DNA from: Candidatus Hermodarchaeota archaeon
GTDB lineage: Archaea > Asgardarchaeota > Hermodarchaeia > Hermodarchaeales > Hermodarchaeaceae
DNA length: 58,482 bases
NCBI GenBank assembly: GCA_016840065.1
Contig: JAEOTB010000018.1
Coordinates: 1-58,482, forward strand
Direction: 5' to 3'
Part shown: positions 17,284-26,082 of the stretch, piece by piece
Layout: every line of letters begins with the position of its first letter
Position numbering within the stretch: the first letter of the stretch is position 1
Notes under the pieces: model-generated
The model's database searches: none
Seen by the model: only the letters and a program-made list of their open reading frames with translations
Told to the model about the DNA's origin: nothing
Translations under genes and position numbers: made by a program

Positions 17284-18540
17284 ATGCGCCGGGACATGAA
17301 AATCGGGCTCGCCATAGTCACTGCGGCAATAATCATCGCGGGTGGAACCCTCATCCTTCTACCCTATTTCTTACCTCCTTCGCCTCCGAGTGATTCAACT
17401 AGCATCCGAGTTATCGACGGTGACAATGAAGTAAACTTTACAGTTGATCAACTCACCCTGATGAGTGTAATTCAGGGCAACTCGTCATACCAAAACCGCT
17501 TCTACAATTGGGGTGGTAGTGGAGAATACCTAGGTCCACGTCTCTCTACCATTCTTGAAGCTGCCAGCATCACCATTGGCGTAAATGACACTGTGAAAGT
17601 CACGGCTAGCGATGGCTATGCCCAATACTTCGCCTATTACAATCTCTACCCGAACACGAGTTTCCATAATATCCAAGGAGACCTAATCCTCGCTTACTCA
17701 TACAATGGATCCACACCAGGCTCTGATTCTAATCCGTGGCAAGACGGGCCTAGCATCGCCTTCCTACCCTCTGACCAAGGTTACAGCGTCGATGATGCGA
17801 ACCAAACCACCCACCCTGCATGGTTCGATGGTAGTGCAGGCGCCCGCTGGAACAGGAATGTTGTACGAATCGAAGTTCTCCGAGATTCCTACTTTGGTGG
17901 CTTCAACTATATCCGCCTCATTGATGGCGAAGAAGAGGAGAGAGTGTACTGGCTAGAACTTGCTCAGATGAATACTCTAGAAGAATATTCAGCCTATCAG
18001 AAAAAAACGGGCTTCTGGGGTGGTAACGGTACATACATCGGTCCCTTACTTTCAGATGTCGTGGAACTAATCGGAACAATAGACCAAGACGATGTAGTCA
18101 GAGTCAACGCAAGTGATGGCTACTCTGTATCCTATGCACATTATAATCTCTATCCGAACTCCAGCATCTATGAAATCCAGGGGGACTTGATTCTTGCCTA
18201 CTCCTTCAATGGTACAAAGGTTTCTGATTGGGGTGATGGTCCCCAAACGGCCTTCCTCCCATCCGATGAAGCCTATAACAACACAGACGCCGAAGATACA
18301 ACTCATCCCTCTTGGTTCTACGGAAGCGCTGGTGCCAGATGGGTGAGGAATGTACTAACCATAGAAATCCTTTCAAATACATATCCTCCAGTGCCCAAGA
18401 CCTCAGCGTTAACAATCACAAAAACATCCTTGTCAATCCCTGATATTGATGCCCATTCACCTGACTCGCATATTGGAGCGTCAAGTACTTGGATAGCGAT
18501 AGATGGTGCTCCTGCATTAAAACTCCGAGAAGAATTGTGA
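17284..18540 (+). CDS. Membrane-anchored protein with two sulfite-oxidase-like (SUOX-fold) modules
   Basis: A 418-residue protein with an N-terminal membrane anchor (residues about 6-30) and an extracytoplasmic remainder. Two repeats of about 155 residues follow, each with an N-terminal strand, TVKVTASDGYAQYFAYYNLYP or its VVRVNASDGYSVSYAHYNLYP partner, GDLILAY, and a final SAGARW-RNVV-IEVL block. This pattern is that of the oxidoreductase molybdopterin-binding fold, but no cysteine is present, so the Moco ligand is absent. It heads an ECF transporter operon and a third copy of the module is fused to the S component, so a substrate-capture role is likely. SD GAGG precedes the ATG. Confidence 0.72.
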   Translation: MRRDMKIGLAIVTAAIIIAGGTLILLPYFLPPSPPSDSTSIRVIDGDNEVNFTVDQLTLMSVIQGNSSYQNRFYNWGGSGEYLGPRLSTILEAASITIGVNDTVKVTASDGYAQYFAYYNLYPNTSFHNIQGDLILAYSYNGSTPGSDSNPWQDGPSIAFLPSDQGYSVDDANQTTHPAWFDGSAGARWNRNVVRIEVLRDSYFGGFNYIRLIDGEEEERVYWLELAQMNTLEEYSAYQKKTGFWGGNGTYIGPLLSDVVELIGTIDQDDVVRVNASDGYSVSYAHYNLYPNSSIYEIQGDLILAYSFNGTKVSDWGDGPQTAFLPSDEAYNNTDAEDTTHPSWFYGSAGARWVRNVLTIEILSNTYPPVPKTSALTITKTSLSIPDIDAHSPDSHIGASSTWIAIDGAPALKLREEL

Positions 18541-18541
18541 A

Positions 18542-19597
18542 ATGAATTCAAATCCCCCGAGCTATTACTTTCGCACTCGAGATTTGGTCACCGTCGGGGT
18601 ACTCAGTGCACTCGGTGGTGCCCTAAGCACTTACGTGGGCTACCTTGGGCGGTTGGTCAACGTTGCAGTTGGAGTACCATTCGGGGCGGGACAATTCCTT
18701 AGTGGATTACATGTATTCTGGATTCTATTAGCAGCTGGGCTGATTCGGAAAGCAGGGGCTGCATCACTCGCAGGTCTAATGAAAGGGTTAGTAGAGTTCT
18801 TCACTGGCAATCCCCACGGTATTGTCATAGTCTTGGTCAGTCTAGCTCAAGGGGTCATCATAGACATCTGCTTGACAGCCTTCCGTCATCGAGATGATCT
18901 TCCCCTCTACTGCATCGTCGGTGGCATAGCCGCAGCATCTAATGTGGTTTTGTTTCAGCTCCTCTACTTCTCAGGTGTACCGCTGATATTCTTCCTGTTA
19001 ATGGTGATTCTTGCCTTTTCCTCCGGCATAATTTTCGCTGGATACTTCGGTAAAGCCACCCTGGATTTAATCATCGAAGCAAATATAACGCGAGGTAGGA
19101 CGACGACAGCTTCACCTTCAACGAAAACCCCTACTCGGCATTATCTCGATCCGTACAAAGTCTCTGCTGTAATCTTCCTCTCAGTAATAGTGATCGGTGC
19201 AGGTCTTTACGCAGTGTTTGTATGGCGACCAGCAGTAGATTCCTTGGGTTGTGACGTAACAGGTAATGTCAGCAATCCCTACAGATTTACCTATTCCGCA
19301 TTCTCTTCTCAAGAGATAATAGTGGAAGCAGAGTTGGTTGGCTCAGTCACCTATGTTCCTCCACAGAATTATACTGGTGTTCCTTTAGCGATTATTCTTA
19401 CATACGCCCAACCATCAGACGATGCTTCTACCTTGCTTGTTTTAGCATCTGATGGCTATTCAGCTACCTTTTCCCTTCTAGATATTCTCGGTGATACAGA
19501 TATCATCATCATCGTCGATAACGGGTTGCGAATCGTCGCGAAATATCATACAGGAGAATTTTGGGTCAGGAAGGTATCTAGCCTTGTCATCAGTTAA
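18542..19597 (+). CDS. YkoE-like ECF transporter S component with a SUOX-fold tail
   Basis: Residues 1-190 form a multi-helix S component of the YkoE type: FGAGQFLSGLHVFWILLAAG, then LIRKAGAASLAGLMKGLVEF, TGNPHG and LAQGVIIDICL. YkoE proteins take up thiamine-related pyrimidines with an ECF energising module. After a linker and one more helix (about 205-230) comes an extracytoplasmic domain with ASDGYSATFSLLDIL and WVRKVSSLVIS, the same module as the two repeats upstream. The start lies one base after the previous stop. The fusion of receptor and module in one chain supports their working together. Confidence 0.78.
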   Translation: MNSNPPSYYFRTRDLVTVGVLSALGGALSTYVGYLGRLVNVAVGVPFGAGQFLSGLHVFWILLAAGLIRKAGAASLAGLMKGLVEFFTGNPHGIVIVLVSLAQGVIIDICLTAFRHRDDLPLYCIVGGIAAASNVVLFQLLYFSGVPLIFFLLMVILAFSSGIIFAGYFGKATLDLIIEANITRGRTTTASPSTKTPTRHYLDPYKVSAVIFLSVIVIGAGLYAVFVWRPAVDSLGCDVTGNVSNPYRFTYSAFSSQEIIVEAELVGSVTYVPPQNYTGVPLAIILTYAQPSDDASTLLVLASDGYSATFSLLDILGDTDIIIIVDNGLRIVAKYHTGEFWVRKVSSLVIS

Positions 19598-21185
19598 CAA
19601 GGGGAATTCCTCGTCAACTCCGGTCATTGAGGTAGATGATTTTTCCTTCACCTACGCAGGTACTAACGAACCAGTTCTCCACAACATTTCGTTGACTATT
19701 CGAGCAGGGGAATTCGTTCTACTCGCAGGTCCGAGTGGTTGTGGTAAGAGTACACTTACTCGCAGTCTTGCTGGTTTCATCCCCCATGAATTCACAGGTG
19801 AATCCGATGGTACAATTCGTATTCAGGGCGTTGACACGCGCACGCTTCCAATCTATGAACTCTCGAAAACAATCAGCTTAGTACAACAGGACCCCGATAG
19901 TCAGATTGTCACACTTAATGTAGTCGATGAAATAGCGTTTGGTCTAGAAAATTTCCTGACTCCACCATCTGAAATTCCGCCGCGAATTAAATCAGCTTTA
20001 GACGCAGTCAATGCAGAAAAACTAGAGAACCGAAGCACATCTACCCTTTCTGGGGGAGAAAAACAAAAAATCACTCTCGCTTCATTCTTGGCTCTTCAAC
20101 CTCCAATCCTTCTACTAGACGAGCCCACTGCCCGCCTTGACCCACCTACCACACGCGAAGTAATATCTACTCTAGCCCATCTGAACCAGGTTTCGGGGAC
20201 TACAATCCTTGTTGTCGATCACCGAATATCACAACTTCTACCAATATCATCACGATGCCTACTAATGGATGCAGGGCGCATCGTCTTCGATGGAAGCCCT
20301 TCCCAACTACGTCAAAACCCTTTGACTCTCCAGAAGCTAGGTGTTTATCTTACTCCCATGGAAAACACCAGTTCATCTACATCAAGCTCAGAAAGAAAAT
20401 CTACGCCTCTCCTCTCAGTTCAAGGACTAGAATTCTCCTATCCCAAAACCTCTGTTTCACCAAATGGATTTGCGCTCAAAGACGTCTCATTTACTATTTC
20501 TCCAGGAGAACTAGTTGGTATCATTGGAGCTAACGGCTCAGGAAAGACAACCCTACTACAACATCTGATAGGCCTGTTATCACCCGAGAGTGGAACTATC
20601 GAATTAAACGGACAATCAGTTCAAGACCGCCAAGTTTCTGAACTAGCAAGCGATGTAGGATTTATATTCCAAAACCCTCTCCACCAGCTCTGTGAACGAC
20701 GCGTCTGGGATGAACTGCTTCTTGCCAGCCATCATCTCAAGAAACCTACACCTGATGAAGCAGAGATGCGCGCAGAGTCACTGATGACACATTTTGGTCT
20801 AAATAATTACAGAAATCGTTCTCCCTTTTCTCTCAGTATTGGAGAGCAACGCCGCCTTACAATTGCCTCCATTCTGGTCCACAGACCTAACCTTATTCTC
20901 CTTGATGAGCCCTTTATCGGGCTAGATTATCGAAACGTCAATCAAATAATGACAGTAATCAAACAGGCCTCTAACGGGGGGGTCGCTGTTCTCCTGGCAA
21001 CACACGATCCAGCAGTAGTTAGTGCCTACTGCAACCGTCTTCTCTTCCTCAGCGAGGGCAAGCTAGTTCTAGACGCTCCAGTTCATCAAGCCTTCTCTCG
21101 TTTAGAACAGCTTGGTGAAATCGAATTTATACCACCGCACTTGAGAAGGTCATTTACGGTTTGGGAGGTGCCAACAAGAAAGTGA
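19584..21185 (+). CDS. ECF transporter ATPase, two ABC domains in one chain
   Basis: Two complete ABC ATPase domains in tandem, about 533 residues. Domain 1 has Walker A GPSGCGKSTLTRSL, Q-loop VQQDPDSQ, signature LSGGEKQK and Walker B PPILLLDEPTARLD. Domain 2 has GANGSGKTTLLQHL, FQNPLHQ, signature SIGEQRRLT and PNLILLDEPFIGLD. They correspond to EcfA1/EcfA2 fused. The likely start is TTG 19584, after AGGAAGG, inside the end of the S-component gene; the reading frame stays open further upstream without homology. It powers import through the S and T components beside it. Confidence 0.9.
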   Translation: MSSVNKGNSSSTPVIEVDDFSFTYAGTNEPVLHNISLTIRAGEFVLLAGPSGCGKSTLTRSLAGFIPHEFTGESDGTIRIQGVDTRTLPIYELSKTISLVQQDPDSQIVTLNVVDEIAFGLENFLTPPSEIPPRIKSALDAVNAEKLENRSTSTLSGGEKQKITLASFLALQPPILLLDEPTARLDPPTTREVISTLAHLNQVSGTTILVVDHRISQLLPISSRCLLMDAGRIVFDGSPSQLRQNPLTLQKLGVYLTPMENTSSSTSSSERKSTPLLSVQGLEFSYPKTSVSPNGFALKDVSFTISPGELVGIIGANGSGKTTLLQHLIGLLSPESGTIELNGQSVQDRQVSELASDVGFIFQNPLHQLCERRVWDELLLASHHLKKPTPDEAEMRAESLMTHFGLNNYRNRSPFSLSIGEQRRLTIASILVHRPNLILLDEPFIGLDYRNVNQIMTVIKQASNGGVAVLLATHDPAVVSAYCNRLLFLSEGKLVLDAPVHQAFSRLEQLGEIEFIPPHLRRSFTVWEVPTRK

Positions 21186-22012
21186 CGAGAAGAAGCCTCT
21201 CTTTCGGATATCATCCTCACAGCTCTATTATTCACCGTTTGAATCCATTGACCAAACTTGTAGCCTTGATCTGTTTTGCCATCCTCGCTGTGATGCTTAA
21301 CTCAGATTTCATCTCTCTTGTCCTTCTTGCCTTTCTCCTCCTCTCTTACTTCGGTGCAGGAATAAGTCTACGTCACGTTATTAGCCGCCTGCGTAGCCTC
21401 CTCGTCTTCGCCCTCCTCATCGCTGTTGTTCAGTTAATCTTCACCTCCTATGGCACTCTTCTCTTCTTCCTTATTCCACCTCTTGTACCTGGATTCGGCC
21501 CCTTCTTCTCCATCACCATGACAGGTGTTGCGAATGCAATTATCCTAGGTCTCAGGCTAATCAACATTGTACTTGCCAGTGCCCTATTTATCGCAACCAC
21601 TGACCCGACACTCTTCGCGGTTACTCTAACTCGTCTCAGGATTCCTTATCGCTACAGCTTCCTGCTTGTATTGACATTACGATTAGTACCACTCTTCGAC
21701 CAAGAATCCGCAATTGTTCAAAACGCTCAACGTACCCGCGGAATCCCCGTGGATCGGGGAATCCTCCGTGGGTTCCTAACTAGAATTCGGTACACCTTCT
21801 TTCCACTCATCTTTTCCGCGTTAAGCCGCGTTGACAACCTCACCCTTGCAATGGATGGTCGTGGATTCGGATACGCTAAAACACGCACATATCACAGACA
21901 GTCTAACTTTAGCAGCGTTGATTGGATTGTTACATTAGCTTGCCTAATTATTACCATTTTTCTCCTCTGGCAATTCACCTTCGTTCTACAACTGCCCAGC
22001 TTATTCGGATAG
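21182..22012 (+). CDS. ECF transporter transmembrane component EcfT
   Basis: A 276-residue membrane protein with five or six helices. It has the coupling-helix signatures of EcfT, first NAQRTRGIPVDRG and later LAMDGRGFGYAKTRT. GTG 21182 is preferred because it overlaps the ATPase stop (GTGA) and follows GGGAGGTG by 11 bp; an earlier TTG at 21161 lies before that ribosome-binding site. It couples the double ATPase to the S component. The operon ends here and meets the convergent arsM gene. Confidence 0.88.
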   Translation: MTRRSLSFGYHPHSSIIHRLNPLTKLVALICFAILAVMLNSDFISLVLLAFLLLSYFGAGISLRHVISRLRSLLVFALLIAVVQLIFTSYGTLLFFLIPPLVPGFGPFFSITMTGVANAIILGLRLINIVLASALFIATTDPTLFAVTLTRLRIPYRYSFLLVLTLRLVPLFDQESAIVQNAQRTRGIPVDRGILRGFLTRIRYTFFPLIFSALSRVDNLTLAMDGRGFGYAKTRTYHRQSNFSSVDWIVTLACLIITIFLLWQFTFVLQLPSLFG

Positions 22013-22109
22013 CACTTCGGATTGAGAAGAAATCCATAACATCATCCCACATCCAATAATAGGTAGTGGGGGCTGAGATTTAACGAAGCAACAGTTCGTT
22101 GAGGAGGTT

Positions 22110-22862
22110 TCATGCCGGTTTCATAGCTTTGATTTTCGAGCTAACAACAGCACCGGAGCCATCTCGTCCGAGTACCTCGACTTTCTCAAACCCTGCGTCT
22201 CGAAGCAGCTGCAAATACTCTGCTTCAGGAATTGCCCCAGCAATACAGCCAGTATAGCTGTGCACTGATTCTTGAATCTCCTTGGGTAATTCTCCAACTA
22301 GGACCATATCGGATACAAGTAGCCGACCTCCAGGGCGAAGCACTCGGAAAGCCTCTTGGAAGACTTTGGTCTTGTCTGGTGCCAAGTTGATGACGCAATT
22401 TGAGATGATTACATCAACCGAGTTATCTTCAACTGGAAGGGCTTCGATATCACCCTGCCTGAACTCAACGTTTGTTATACCAAGTTTGGTTGCATTGTCA
22501 CGAGCTTTTTGAAGCATTTCTTCTGTCATATCAACTCCAATGACAAAACCGGTCTCTCCGACCTCTTTGGCTGCAAGAAAGGCATCAAGACCAGCACCAC
22601 TACCCAGGTCTAGAACGACCTCTCCTTCATGGAGGCTTGCTAGGGCGGTGGGGTTGCCGCAACCTGCGAAGGACTCAGTTACACTGGCTGGTAGGTGATC
22701 GACATCATAGCCTAACCGCGCTGCTAAGCTATCTGTAGAACAGGATGTGTCCTTATCACAGCAGCTGCCCTGTCGGGCACTAGCTACTCTCGCATAGGCT
22801 CTTCGAACCTCGTCTTTGATTTCTTCGTCAGATAATTCTGAGACTTGCTTTGGTTTACCCAT
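22110..22862 (-). CDS. arsM: Arsenite S-adenosylmethyltransferase
   Basis: A 250-residue SAM methyltransferase that methylates As(III). The fold has [15 protein letters not shown] as SAM motif I and [14 protein letters not shown] before motif III. Conserved cysteines are present in [10 protein letters not shown], in [12 protein letters not shown] and in [11 protein letters not shown], the three positions that bind arsenite in ArsM. ATG 22862 is chosen ([10 protein letters not shown]); an upstream ATG at 22934 would add a tail and lies inside the operator region. It is divergent from a cysteine-rich PadR regulator. Confidence 0.88.
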   Translation of the reverse strand: MGKPKQVSELSDEEIKDEVRRAYARVASARQGSCCDKDTSCSTDSLAARLGYDVDHLPASVTESFAGCGNPTALASLHEGEVVLDLGSGAGLDAFLAAKEVGETGFVIGVDMTEEMLQKARDNATKLGITNVEFRQGDIEALPVEDNSVDVIISNCVINLAPDKTKVFQEAFRVLRPGGRLLVSDMVLVGELPKEIQESVHSYTGCIAGAIPEAEYLQLLRDAGFEKVEVLGRDGSGAVVSSKIKAMKPA

Positions 22863-22879
22863 GGTTATTCGCCGATGAG

Positions 22880-22896
22880 ATATTGGGTGTCCAATA
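22880..22896. promoter_or_regulatory. Operator copy 1 of the arsM/PadR divergent promoter
   Basis: ATATTGGGTGTCCAATA. The reverse complement of the copy at 22925-22941 matches it at 14 of 17 positions, and each copy is itself an imperfect palindrome (TTGG...CCAA here). It lies 18 bp upstream of the arsM ATG. Confidence 0.55.
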
Positions 22897-22916
22897 CTGT
22901 GAGTGTAAGCAGAGAA

Positions 22917-22923
22917 TTTAAAT
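22917..22923 (+). promoter_or_regulatory. TATA box for the PadR regulator
   Basis: TTTAAAT sits between the two operator copies and 27 bp upstream of the regulator ATG at 22950, so the transcript would be leaderless or nearly so. Inferred. Confidence 0.45.
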
Positions 22924-22924
22924 G

Positions 22925-22941
22925 TATCGGGCATCCAATAT
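22925..22941. promoter_or_regulatory. Operator copy 2 of the arsM/PadR divergent promoter
   Basis: TATCGGGCATCCAATAT, the inverted partner of the site at 22880-22896, with centres 45 bp apart. It lies between the TATA box and the start codon of the regulator, where binding would block transcription. Confidence 0.55.
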
Positions 22942-22949
22942 TGACTTGT

Positions 22950-23294
22950 ATGTCACCTAAAGAACAAGAAGAACAATGTTGTCCACCTGACTGTTGCGAT
23001 ATGCGAGGTTTGCTCTCCTTCCAAATTCTATGGTTACTCAGTAGAAAACCGATGAACGGACAACAAATTGCCCAGGAACTCGCACAACGACGTGGCAGCA
23101 AACCCACGCCAGGTACTATCTATCCCGCCCTTAAAGAACTCGCAAACAAGGGCCTCATCCAACCCAACCGTACAGGGCGCCAGGTAGTCTATAAACTCAC
23201 CGAGGAAGGAAAAGAAGGGCTTGTTGACGCCCGACGTTACTTCATTCAGGTCTTTGGCGAAATCTTCGAAGAAGAATACGGACAAGTATGCTAA
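22950..23294 (+). CDS. PadR-family regulator with an N-terminal cysteine cluster (arsenic-type)
   Basis: A 114-residue winged-helix protein. After ATG 22950 comes EEQCCPPDCCDM, four cysteines in six positions plus context suited to binding As(III) or a thiophilic metal. The PadR core follows (FQILWLLSRKPMNGQQIAQEL, GTIYPALKELANKGLI, VYKLTEEGKEGL). It faces arsM across an 87-bp promoter with two matching 17-bp sites, so it probably represses both genes. Starting at the earlier in-frame ATG (22845) would run through the operators and is unlikely. Confidence 0.82.
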   Translation: MSPKEQEEQCCPPDCCDMRGLLSFQILWLLSRKPMNGQQIAQELAQRRGSKPTPGTIYPALKELANKGLIQPNRTGRQVVYKLTEEGKEGLVDARRYFIQVFGEIFEEEYGQVC

Positions 23295-23387
23295 CCATTT
23301 AATAAGCTGCCTATCTCTTCCAATCCTTGGTGGGTGAATTCATCTTAGCAGAATTTTTCTCAAATAATCGTGTTCGGTGAAACAAGA

Positions 23388-23570
23388 ATGGTAGAAATAA
23401 TCGAAGTAAAAGACTGGACTTTACCTTACTACGCGGCAGTAAAAATTCGACTGCATAGTGAGGAAGACTTTCATAGGATTGCAAAAACATTGGATGTAGA
23501 ATATATCTTCAAGAAAGGTAAACAACTCCTTTGTATCCACGGAATCACCGTCTACAGGTTCAAACCATAA
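23388..23570 (+). CDS. Small uncharacterised protein, 60 residues
   Basis: Starts at ATG 23388 (MVEIIEVKDWTLPYY), 7 bp after a GGTGA site. The product looks like a compact alpha/beta domain (YYAAVKIRLHSEEDFHRIAKTL then LLCIHGITVYRF). No known family recognised. It lies 20 bp before the serine dehydratase genes and may share their transcript. Confidence 0.6.
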   Translation: MVEIIEVKDWTLPYYAAVKIRLHSEEDFHRIAKTLDVEYIFKKGKQLLCIHGITVYRFKP

Positions 23571-23590
23571 ATCACCTTGAGGTGCTGTAA

Positions 23591-24262
23591 TTGGGTAAAG
23601 CAGACAGTGTTTTCGAAGTCATCGGACCAATTATGATTGGACCATCGAGCAGCCACACAGCAGGGGCTGTACGTATTGGTCAGATTGCCGGGGCGATTCT
23701 TGGTGAACCCGCAGTCAAGGCTGTCATCTATCTCCACGGTTCTTACGCTCTTACAGGCAAGGGCCATGGTACAGACAAAGCCCTTGTTGCCGGACTCTTG
23801 GGTTTCGGAGCTGCAGATGAACGAATATCCAGCTCCCTTGTAATCGCGAAAGAGAAGGGGTTACTAGTGAAATTCCGCTGCGTGGACCTCGGTGATGATT
23901 ATCATCCAAACACAGCACGGTTACTCCTTCAAGGTAGTAAGGGTACAAGCTTTGAAATCACAGCTATTAGTGTTGGAGGCGGCAACATTTCGGTGATAGA
24001 AATTAATGGGCTCCCAATCAAACTCTCAGGCGAATATTACACTCTCATCACGATTCATAAGGACCAGCCTGGTATTGTTGCGCAAGCTTCTGAAATCATC
24101 GCGAAAAATAAGGTGAATATTGCTACGGCAAACGTAACGCGCCAACGCAGGGGAGGACTTGCAGCTATGGCAATAGAAATGGATCAGCCACTCCCTCTTG
24201 AGGCAGTCAAACAACTTGAGGATGTTGCTCATATAGTTCGATTCATTCAGCCAGTTTACTAG
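23591..24262 (+). CDS. sdaAB: L-serine dehydratase, beta (regulatory) subunit
   Basis: The 223-residue chain contains the SdaB N-terminal domain with IGPIMIGPSSSHTAGAVRIG and LHGSYALTGKGHGTDKALV, and a C-terminal ACT domain from about residue 150 (YYTLITIHKDQPGIVAQASE). The heterodimer deaminates L-serine to pyruvate with a 4Fe-4S cluster on the alpha chain. The TTG start at 23591 follows GAGGTG. The alpha subunit follows after about 20 bp. Confidence 0.93.
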   Translation: MGKADSVFEVIGPIMIGPSSSHTAGAVRIGQIAGAILGEPAVKAVIYLHGSYALTGKGHGTDKALVAGLLGFGAADERISSSLVIAKEKGLLVKFRCVDLGDDYHPNTARLLLQGSKGTSFEITAISVGGGNISVIEINGLPIKLSGEYYTLITIHKDQPGIVAQASEIIAKNKVNIATANVTRQRRGGLAAMAIEMDQPLPLEAVKQLEDVAHIVRFIQPVY

Positions 24263-24282
24263 AAAAGATTCGAGGTGTCTTG

Positions 24283-25149
24283 ATGAATTACAGGAACATG
24301 CAGGATTTAATTCGACTCGCAGAAAAACAAAAGGTAAAAATCGGAGAGATTGTGATAGCTGTTGAGGCAGAACAAAAGGACTCGCCACCTGAAAAAGTTC
24401 GTGAGGAGATGGTCGAAGTTTGGAGGGTGATGCAGGCTTCTATTCGTAGAGGGCTTACCGAGGAGAACCGGTCTGTGAGTGGTCTCAGTGGAGGAGACGC
24501 AAAGCTAGTTAAAAAAACAAAACCCCGTTTCCTAAGCCGTAGAATCTTCAAAGCTGTTGCAATGGCTCTCGGTGTTGCAGAGGTCAATGCAGCGATGGGT
24601 AAAATCGTTGCGTGCCCAACTGCTGGAAGCTGCGGAATAGTTCCTGCAGCACTCACAGAAGCTGCAAGCCGTCTTAAACTCTCTGAGGACGATGTGATTC
24701 TTGCGTTGTTTACGGCTGCCGGAATTGGTATAGTTTGTTCAGTTAACGCCTCGATTTCAGGTGCTGAAGGTGGATGCCAGGCAGAATGTGGAGTTGCTGC
24801 CGCCATGGCGGCTGGTGCCCTTACTGAAATAGCAGGAGGAACTTCAAAGCAAGTTGGTCACGCTGCTGCACTCTGCCTAAGTAACATGCTAGGATTAGTA
24901 TGTGATCCCGTGGCAGGACTAGTAGAAGTGCCCTGCATCTTACGAAATGCTGGAGCTTTAATGCAGGCGTTTTTAGCTGCAGAACTTGCCCTTGCAGGAG
25001 TTGAAAGCCGAATTCCTGTAGACGAAGTGATAGGCGCTATGGATGAGATAGGAAAAGCACTTCCTGAAAGTCTACGAGAAACAGCCCAAGGAGGCTTAGC
25101 CAATACGCCTACAGGTCAAAAACTCAGCCGCGATATTCCATTAGATTAG
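24283..25149 (+). CDS. sdaAA: L-serine dehydratase, alpha (iron-sulfur) subunit
   Basis: The catalytic subunit, 288 residues from ATG 24283, which follows GAGGTG (the adjacent TTG at 24280 is a weaker choice). Family motifs include SGGDAKL, KIVACPTAGSCGIVPA, SISGAEGGCQAECGVAAAMAAG, and GLVCDPVAGLVEVPC. The cysteines in these blocks (CPTAGSC, ECG, CDP, PC) supply the 4Fe-4S ligands. It works with the subunit just upstream and feeds pyruvate to central metabolism. Confidence 0.94.
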   Translation: MNYRNMQDLIRLAEKQKVKIGEIVIAVEAEQKDSPPEKVREEMVEVWRVMQASIRRGLTEENRSVSGLSGGDAKLVKKTKPRFLSRRIFKAVAMALGVAEVNAAMGKIVACPTAGSCGIVPAALTEAASRLKLSEDDVILALFTAAGIGIVCSVNASISGAEGGCQAECGVAAAMAAGALTEIAGGTSKQVGHAAALCLSNMLGLVCDPVAGLVEVPCILRNAGALMQAFLAAELALAGVESRIPVDEVIGAMDEIGKALPESLRETAQGGLANTPTGQKLSRDIPLD

Positions 25150-25168
25150 TGGCTACCATGGAAAACAG

Positions 25169-25510
25169 CTAACCGAGTAAGGGAATCATGCAAAGAATTA
25201 CTAGTGGTTCTGTCCCCGTATTCTGAAAGCCATGCCTTTCATTGGGCGGAACATAAATGAACATATCCTGCTGGAAGGGGATTTCTCCTTCCTCTTTGAG
25301 AACAGCGCCTTCACCAGATAACACATAGATTTCATGATCTTCAGGATGAGTGTGAAGAGGGATTCTCCCTTTTGGCTGGATTACGATACGCCTCATAGCA
25401 AAGGTTCGAGCCCCGTTATCCTTATTGATCAGCCACCGTATTGTAGTTCCAGTAGTTCCATACTTGGTAACTTTCTCTTCGGACCTTTCTTCAAAGCGTG
25501 ATACAATCAT
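25169..25510 (-). CDS. Cupin-domain protein
   Basis: A 113-residue single-cupin protein from ATG 25510. Cupin motif 1 is RIPLHTHPEDHEIYVLSGEG with metal-binding His/Glu residues, and motif 2 is FIYVPPNERHGFQN with the last His. Ligand and reaction are unknown; small cupins of this type bind a metal and act as isomerases, dioxygenases or sugar-binding proteins. It is convergent with sdaAA. An in-frame upstream ATG at 25558 would add an unconserved 16-residue tail. Confidence 0.8.
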   Translation of the reverse strand: MIVSRFEERSEEKVTKYGTTGTTIRWLINKDNGARTFAMRRIVIQPKGRIPLHTHPEDHEIYVLSGEGAVLKEEGEIPFQQDMFIYVPPNERHGFQNTGTEPLVILCMIPLLG

Positions 25511-25711
25511 CGTAGTCAAATCCAAACGTATTATGCGGTTCTGCTTGCAAGCACTCACTAATAATATTTGGGCAGAAACATGAATTAAAAAATCAATTAA
25601 GAAAAACGAAAGTTTAATTTACTGCGGTTTCTAGAACTAACTCAGCATATAGATAAGTTAGAGTGAATTAATTGCTCAAGCTTGTCAATTCATGCGTGAG
25701 GAGGCTCCAAA

Positions 25712-26080
25712 GTGACAAGGAAGGACTTGGTAAAACAATCGCTTGTGAAGCTACTTGACGGTGCACAACCAGTCATAGAAAGAGGCGATACACTAGCCAT
25801 CGGCAAATTGAAGATACATGCCACTGAATCCGGCTACGCCAATATTACCGTCAGTCGCCCCTTGGATATGGCATTTATCAGGAGTTTCTTCAAGAATTTC
25901 GATGTGTACGCTGAAGAACAGCAGGGCAGTATCAAAGTCAAGAGAAACGCTAACATCTTTCTATATGCAGAACCTGGCGGGCGGCATCGGATATCCTTCG
26001 GGCCGGTCCTCGACTTCGAACTCCTTCTACTCGTCTTCCGATACATACGCACACTGTTTCAGGACATACAACCCCACTAA
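25712..26080 (+). CDS. Uncharacterised 122-residue protein
   Basis: The GTG start at 25712 follows GAGGAGG. The protein is alpha/beta, with RGDTLAIGKLKIHATESGY, RPLDMAFIRSFFKNFDVYAEE and a hydrophobic C-terminal LDFELLLLVFRYIR that is more likely a buried helix than a membrane span. No family recognised. It stands alone between the cupin and cdd, and its promoter region holds a CTAACT/AGTTAG inverted repeat (25637-25661) around a TATA-like stretch. Confidence 0.6.
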   Translation: MTRKDLVKQSLVKLLDGAQPVIERGDTLAIGKLKIHATESGYANITVSRPLDMAFIRSFFKNFDVYAEEQQGSIKVKRNANIFLYAEPGGRHRISFGPVLDFELLLLVFRYIRTLFQDIQPH

Positions 26081-26082
26081 AT

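Noticed and set aside
17284..18540. A molybdenum enzyme (sulfite oxidase type)
   Set aside because: The fold pattern is similar, but the protein has no cysteine to bind the cofactor, so enzymatic activity is not supported.
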